A stretch of DNA of 64,000 nt from Cylindrospermopsis curvispora GIHE-G1 (GTDB lineage: Bacteria > Cyanobacteriota > Cyanobacteriia > Cyanobacteriales > Nostocaceae), in the NCBI RefSeq assembly GCF_014489415.1, contig NZ_CP060822.1, forward strand, positions 1,907,501 through 1,971,500, read 5' to 3'. The translations under genes and the position numbers were made by a program. Shown piece after piece: positions 60,427 through 64,000 of this stretch. The notes beneath the pieces were generated by a model, which was not told the DNA's origin, searched no databases, and worked only from the letters and a program-made list of their open reading frames with translations. Each line of letters starts with the position of its first letter. The stretch's first letter is position 1.

Positions 60427-60621
60427 TTACTCCAACGATGTAACAGTGGAGGATTTGATAGAGGTAGTGTGGGCATTTTCCAATTGACCTGATATGCGAC
60501 TTATGGTTAGTAGCGGTACTTCTTGACGACAGGATGGGCAAAACCAGTACAGTTCGCTGTGACGAATATGCCGCAAAACGGACCCGCCACAGCAGGGGCA
60601 TGTATTGGCTCTATTACTCAT
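60427..60621 (-). CDS. small zinc-ribbon-like protein
   Basis: A 64-residue protein. A CPCC (residues 8-11) and CPSC (28-31) pair, spaced by LRHIRHSELYWF, makes a likely zinc ribbon. I recall similar short proteins as conserved in many cyanobacteria, with RHIRH and YWFC-SC-QE the fixed parts, but I know no assigned function. The C-terminal half (after residue 37) is variable and may be locally extended. It stands alone between the BT1 gene and xth. Confidence 0.72.
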   Translation of the reverse strand: MSNRANTCPCCGGSVLRHIRHSELYWFCPSCRQEVPLLTISRISGQLENAHTTSIKSSTVTSLE

Positions 60622-61090
60622 GTCAATATCCTCCTAAAATTTTTATGCTTAGAGAAAAACTTAGTCAAGTTAAATGGATCCTTTGTTAATTTAGTGTTCA
60701 CTAACTTGCCCGAGCAATTAGTTGTTTAGTCACAACTGCTTTTGTATATAGTGGTAATTTGATTTGACATATCCTGTTAGCAGTTCCAACCTCACTTAGA
60801 GGAATTTTAAGAGGAAAGAAATTTCTACTGAGTTTTTTTCAATTTAAATTAACTTTTCTAATTTCCACAAACAAGTTGGGTTGAAATAACAGTATATAGA
60901 CAATAAATATAACCATTGTTATTATAGACTAGTATATAGTCGTTTCATCTGTCTTGGGGATCATAAGTGTAGGAGTATATTTGTTGCAATTGACAATTTT
61001 CAGATTTTGTAACTCCCCATACTATAATAATTAAATTAATATTCAATATTCTCAAATTCTCTGTTTGTATAACTATTGCTAAATCTGCTC
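60622..61090. other. intergenic region, nothing assignable
   Basis: About 470 strongly AT-rich bases between the divergent zinc-ribbon gene and xth. It must hold promoters for both. A TTGACA at 60764 has no good -10 box at the right distance. I see no repeat, RNA or supported ORF. Confidence 0.4.
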
Positions 61091-61873
61091 ATGAAAATTG
61101 CCACTTGGAATGTCAATTCAATTCGTACTCGTCTAGGACAGGTTATTAGCTGGTTAGGGGAAAATAACGTTGATGTTCTGTGTCTACAGGAAACCAAAGT
61201 CATAGACACGGATTTTCCCCTAACTGTATTTCATGACATGGGCTATAACACTTATATTTATGGACAGAAGGCTTACAATGGTGTAGCATTAATTAGTCGC
61301 CAGCCAATGAAAAGTGTAAGTACAGGGTTTTGTCAAGTCCTGGAAAATCTGGAACCTAAGTGGGATGACCAGAAAAGAGTGATCACGGGTATTGTAGATG
61401 AAGTAAGGATTATTAATCTGTATGTTCCTAATGGTTCAGCAGTGGGAAGTGAGAAATATCAATATAAATTGCAGTGGTTAGCAGTATTAAAAACATACCT
61501 GGAGGTTTTGCTGAAGTGTAATTCTGATATTATTATGTGTGGTGATTTTAACATTGCACTAGAAGATATAGACATTTATAAACAGGTAGATACAGAAAAT
61601 CAGATTATGGCATCCTTACCAGAGAGACAAGCTTTAAGAGAGATTTTGAAACTGGGTTTTGGGGATGGGTTTCGCAAGTTTAATTCCCAGGGGGGTAATT
61701 ATAGTTGGTGGGACTATCGTACTGGAGCTTTTAAAAGAAACTCAGGATGGAGAATAGACCATCACTACTTAACAGATGTACTTTATAAACAAGCTAAAAG
61801 TTGCTTTATTGATATTAGTCCTAGAAAGCTAGAACAGCCTAGTGATCATGCACCCGTGATAGTGGAAGTTTAG
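61091..61873 (+). CDS. xth: exodeoxyribonuclease III / AP endonuclease
   Basis: Base-excision repair enzyme that nicks DNA at abasic sites and removes 3' blocks. Motifs of the exonuclease III fold are intact: ATWNVNSIRTRL, LCLQETKV, NLYVPNGS, MCGDFNIAL, WRIDHHYLT and the last SDHAPVIVEV. At 260 residues it is full length. The frame opens with a TTG at 61076, but the ATG at 61091 begins the conserved MKIATWNVNS. It is monocistronic and converges with the hydantoinase genes. Confidence 0.95.
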   Translation: MKIATWNVNSIRTRLGQVISWLGENNVDVLCLQETKVIDTDFPLTVFHDMGYNTYIYGQKAYNGVALISRQPMKSVSTGFCQVLENLEPKWDDQKRVITGIVDEVRIINLYVPNGSAVGSEKYQYKLQWLAVLKTYLEVLLKCNSDIIMCGDFNIALEDIDIYKQVDTENQIMASLPERQALREILKLGFGDGFRKFNSQGGNYSWWDYRTGAFKRNSGWRIDHHYLTDVLYKQAKSCFIDISPRKLEQPSDHAPVIVEV

Positions 61874-61878
61874 TGGGT

Positions 61879-63462
61879 TTATTGCTCCTGAAATCCACCA
61901 CCACCAGGAGTTTCTATGACAAAAATATCTCCTGGTTGCATTTCTGCGGTAGCAGTGCTATCTAAAACCTCTTGGATGCCATTTTCACGTTGTATCCAGT
62001 TGTTTCCCACCTTTCCTGGTGCTCCACCATTTAATCCAAAGGGGGGGACTAAACGATGACCAGAAAGAATATTTGCCGTCATGGATTCCAGAAATTTGAT
62101 TTTTCTGACCACCCCATTACCCCCGGAATATTTTCCTTTACCCCCACTATTCTCACGGATAGTAAAACTTTCCACTATTACCGGATAACGGGTTTCTAGC
62201 ACTTCTGGATCGGTAAGTAGGGAATTAGTCATGTGAGTGTGAACTGCATCTGTGCCATCAAAGTCCATACCTGCTCCGGAACCACCGCAAATAGTTTCAT
62301 AATATTGATATTTTTCATTGCCAAAAGTGAAATTATTCATAGTTCCTTGGGAAGCAGCCATTACACCTAGGGCACCATATAAAGCATCAACAATAGTTTG
62401 TGATGTTTCCACATTTCCTGCTACTACTGCTGCGGGATAGGTGGGATTTAGCATACAACCTTGAGGAATAATAATTTCTAAAGGTTTGAGACAGCCAGCA
62501 TTAAGAGGAATATTGTCATCTACCAGAGTTCTAAAGACATATAATACTGCTGCTTGGGTTACAGCTTTAGGTGCATTAAAATTACTCTTTAATTGTGGTG
62601 ATGTGCCCGTAAAATCAATTTTAGCTGTGCGATTTTCCCGATTAATAGTGACTTGAACTTGAATTTTTGCCCCACTATCCATGACATATGTAAAGGATCC
62701 ATTTTTTAAAACATTGATAGTTCTTCTTACTGATTCTTCCGCATTATCTTGTACAAACTGCATATAAACTTTTACAGTTTCCAGCCCATAGTGATCAACC
62801 ATTTTTATTAATTCTTGGCTTCCCCTGGCGTTAGCGGCAATTTGAGCTTTAAAATCTGCTATATTTTGCTCAGGATTGCGACTGGGATAGGGATGATTTA
62901 ACAGATAATTTCTCACAGAGGTTTCTTGTAGCTCTCCTTCCTGAACCAGGAGAAAATTATCAAAAATAATCCCTTCTTGGGTAATATCCGTACTATGGGG
63001 AGGCATGGATCCGGGGGTAATACCACCGATATCTGATTGGTGTCCTCGGGATGCAACAAAAAATAGGGGAGAGTCTTGCCCAGTTTTTAAAAACATATTT
63101 GAAAATGGGGGTAAAAATATGGGCGTGATAGCAGTAACATCAGGTAAATGGGTTCCCCCATTGTAGGGATTATTGGATAGATAAACATTGCCTGGTTTAA
63201 TTGTAGTTCCCAAATCATTAATTAAACAGCGCACGCTTTCACTCATGGAACCTAAATGCACAGGAATATGAGGAGCGTTAGCAACTAATAAACCAGAACT
63301 GTCAAAAATAGCGCAGGAAAAATCCAGACGTTCCTTAATATTAACTGATACAGCTGTGTTTTGCAGCACTATTCCCATTTGTTCGGCAATGAATTGATAG
63401 AGATTTTTAAAAATTTCTAAGCGAACTGGATCTGGCTGAATATGATCATATAGTTTTTTCAT
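61879..63462 (-). CDS. hydantoinase B / 5-oxoprolinase beta-type subunit
   Basis: A 527-residue member of the HyuB/OplaB family, which with HyuA hydrolyses hydantoins or 5-oxoproline with ATP. Typical stretches are [72 protein letters not shown] and [20 protein letters not shown], then ETPGGGGF at the end. The ATG overlaps the HyuA stop by four bases, so the two are translationally coupled. The exact substrate is unknown. Confidence 0.92.
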   Translation of the reverse strand: MKKLYDHIQPDPVRLEIFKNLYQFIAEQMGIVLQNTAVSVNIKERLDFSCAIFDSSGLLVANAPHIPVHLGSMSESVRCLINDLGTTIKPGNVYLSNNPYNGGTHLPDVTAITPIFLPPFSNMFLKTGQDSPLFFVASRGHQSDIGGITPGSMPPHSTDITQEGIIFDNFLLVQEGELQETSVRNYLLNHPYPSRNPEQNIADFKAQIAANARGSQELIKMVDHYGLETVKVYMQFVQDNAEESVRRTINVLKNGSFTYVMDSGAKIQVQVTINRENRTAKIDFTGTSPQLKSNFNAPKAVTQAAVLYVFRTLVDDNIPLNAGCLKPLEIIIPQGCMLNPTYPAAVVAGNVETSQTIVDALYGALGVMAASQGTMNNFTFGNEKYQYYETICGGSGAGMDFDGTDAVHTHMTNSLLTDPEVLETRYPVIVESFTIRENSGGKGKYSGGNGVVRKIKFLESMTANILSGHRLVPPFGLNGGAPGKVGNNWIQRENGIQEVLDSTATAEMQPGDIFVIETPGGGGFQEQ

Positions 63463-64000
63463 CTTTCTGCTCTTTCCAAGATTAAATGATTACGTTCAGT
63501 TAATTTTACTTGCCAATTGGGTTCAACCACAATGGTGCTGATTTTCTCCACAATAATAGCAGTACCTGGGATAATATCTCCCGGTTGTAAATCTTCTCTT
63601 CTATAAACTGGAGTATGCCACCATCTATTGGCGGTAAATAGCTCAACTACTTCTAAAGGTTGGGGAATTTGCCCCTGGGGAAGTTGACGGGAAATGATGG
63701 GTTCTTCTGGTGTGTCCATCTGTTGAATCACCTCGACAAAAATAGATTCCACAATTAAGGTTTTTTCTGGCTGAATAAACCCATATCTTGATTTGTGTTC
63801 CCTGGCAAATTGCTGCTGTATTAATTCTATATCGTTTCTAAAATCGACGGATAAGGTAGAATTAGTTCCCTCATACTTGAGGTTAAGGTTTTTAATCACC
63901 CTGACTGACAAATGATTTACCTGATGTTCTGCTGGATTTAATTCTTGATTGGCGGAAATTTCTAAACGGGTAACTAATTCCTGTAATTGGGGAATTAAGG
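63459..64000 (-). CDS. hydantoinase A / 5-oxoprolinase alpha-type subunit, 3' part
   Basis: The C-terminal portion of the HyuA partner. The frame stays open to the right window edge; its first visible residues are LIPQLQELVTRLEISANQ, then NHLSVRVIKNLNLKYEGTNS. A TTG at 63911 is not the true start. The visible part has the HyuA C-terminal domain (FAREHKSRYGFIQPEKTLIVE, TPVYRREDLQPGDIIPGTAI). The ATP-binding N-terminal half lies outside the window. It ends in a four-base overlap with the HyuB gene. Confidence 0.9.
   Translation of the reverse strand, partial: LIPQLQELVTRLEISANQELNPAEHQVNHLSVRVIKNLNLKYEGTNSTLSVDFRNDIELIQQQFAREHKSRYGFIQPEKTLIVESIFVEVIQQMDTPEEPIISRQLPQGQIPQPLEVVELFTANRWWHTPVYRREDLQPGDIIPGTAIIVEKISTIVVEPNWQVKLTERNHLILERAER

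Overview
The window is chromosomal DNA from a cyanobacterium, most likely a heterocyst-forming Nostocales. The evidence is its photosynthesis genes (psbB, psbT, petA, petC, petL, chlD), cyanobacterial families (4-Cys kinase, RNase E with an arginine-rich tail, DUF3038/DUF4335, DUF1997, DUF4912) and about 29 copies, counted by eye, of the HIP1 octamer GCGATCGC. The rRNA operon contains tRNA-Ile and tRNA-Ala. AT-rich intergenic DNA and several decaying repeats would suit a reduced bloom-forming genus such as Raphidiopsis/Cylindrospermopsis or Dolichospermum. That genus-level guess comes from overall impression, not from alignment.

Layout. 1-2490: 5' part of 23S, tRNA-Ala, tRNA-Ile and 16S on the minus strand, with two boxA antitermination signals and a near-consensus promoter. 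2.6-15.2 kb: nadC, a periplasmic-binding/DUF4912 membrane protein, a 4-Cys kinase, aroB, petL, bioB, selO, a Psb35-like protein, petC-petA, gcvT-gcvH, a pentapeptide protein and tRNA-Gly. 15.3-19.2 kb: an oligopeptide-type ABC importer without an ATPase gene. 19.7-24.4 kb: psbB, psbT, coaBC, pheA and a DUF1997 gene. 24.4-31.5 kb: an RNA-metabolism block (rnhB, rne, a B12-binding/radical SAM gene and, on the other strand, rnc). 31.6-34.3 kb: an accessory patch with a c-di-AMP riboswitch, a universal stress protein, a transporter fragment, a 396-bp direct duplication and a broken IS200/IS605 element. 34.3-49.8 kb: a LuxR-type response regulator, a C-terminal processing protease, recJ, a RecB-like nuclease, chlD, DUF4335/DUF3038, mutS2, a MnmD-like methyltransferase and a sulfurtransferase-HisC fusion. 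49.8-64 kb: an acetyltransferase, prfC, an M48-like membrane protein without its zinc site, an RRM protein, a GT4 glycosyltransferase whose 3' end lies in a mobile-element remnant, a carotenoid oxygenase, a BT1 transporter, xth and a hydantoinase pair running off the right edge.

Most of the window is housekeeping. I see no CRISPR array, prophage, toxin-antitoxin pair, restriction system or secondary-metabolite cluster. The points most worth a second look are the riboswitch next to a decayed transporter, the sulfurtransferase-HisC fusion, the IS200-derived MITE that supplies the end of a glycosyltransferase, the double-hairpin repeat shared by the petL-bioB gap and the 396-bp duplication, and the M48-like pseudopeptidase.
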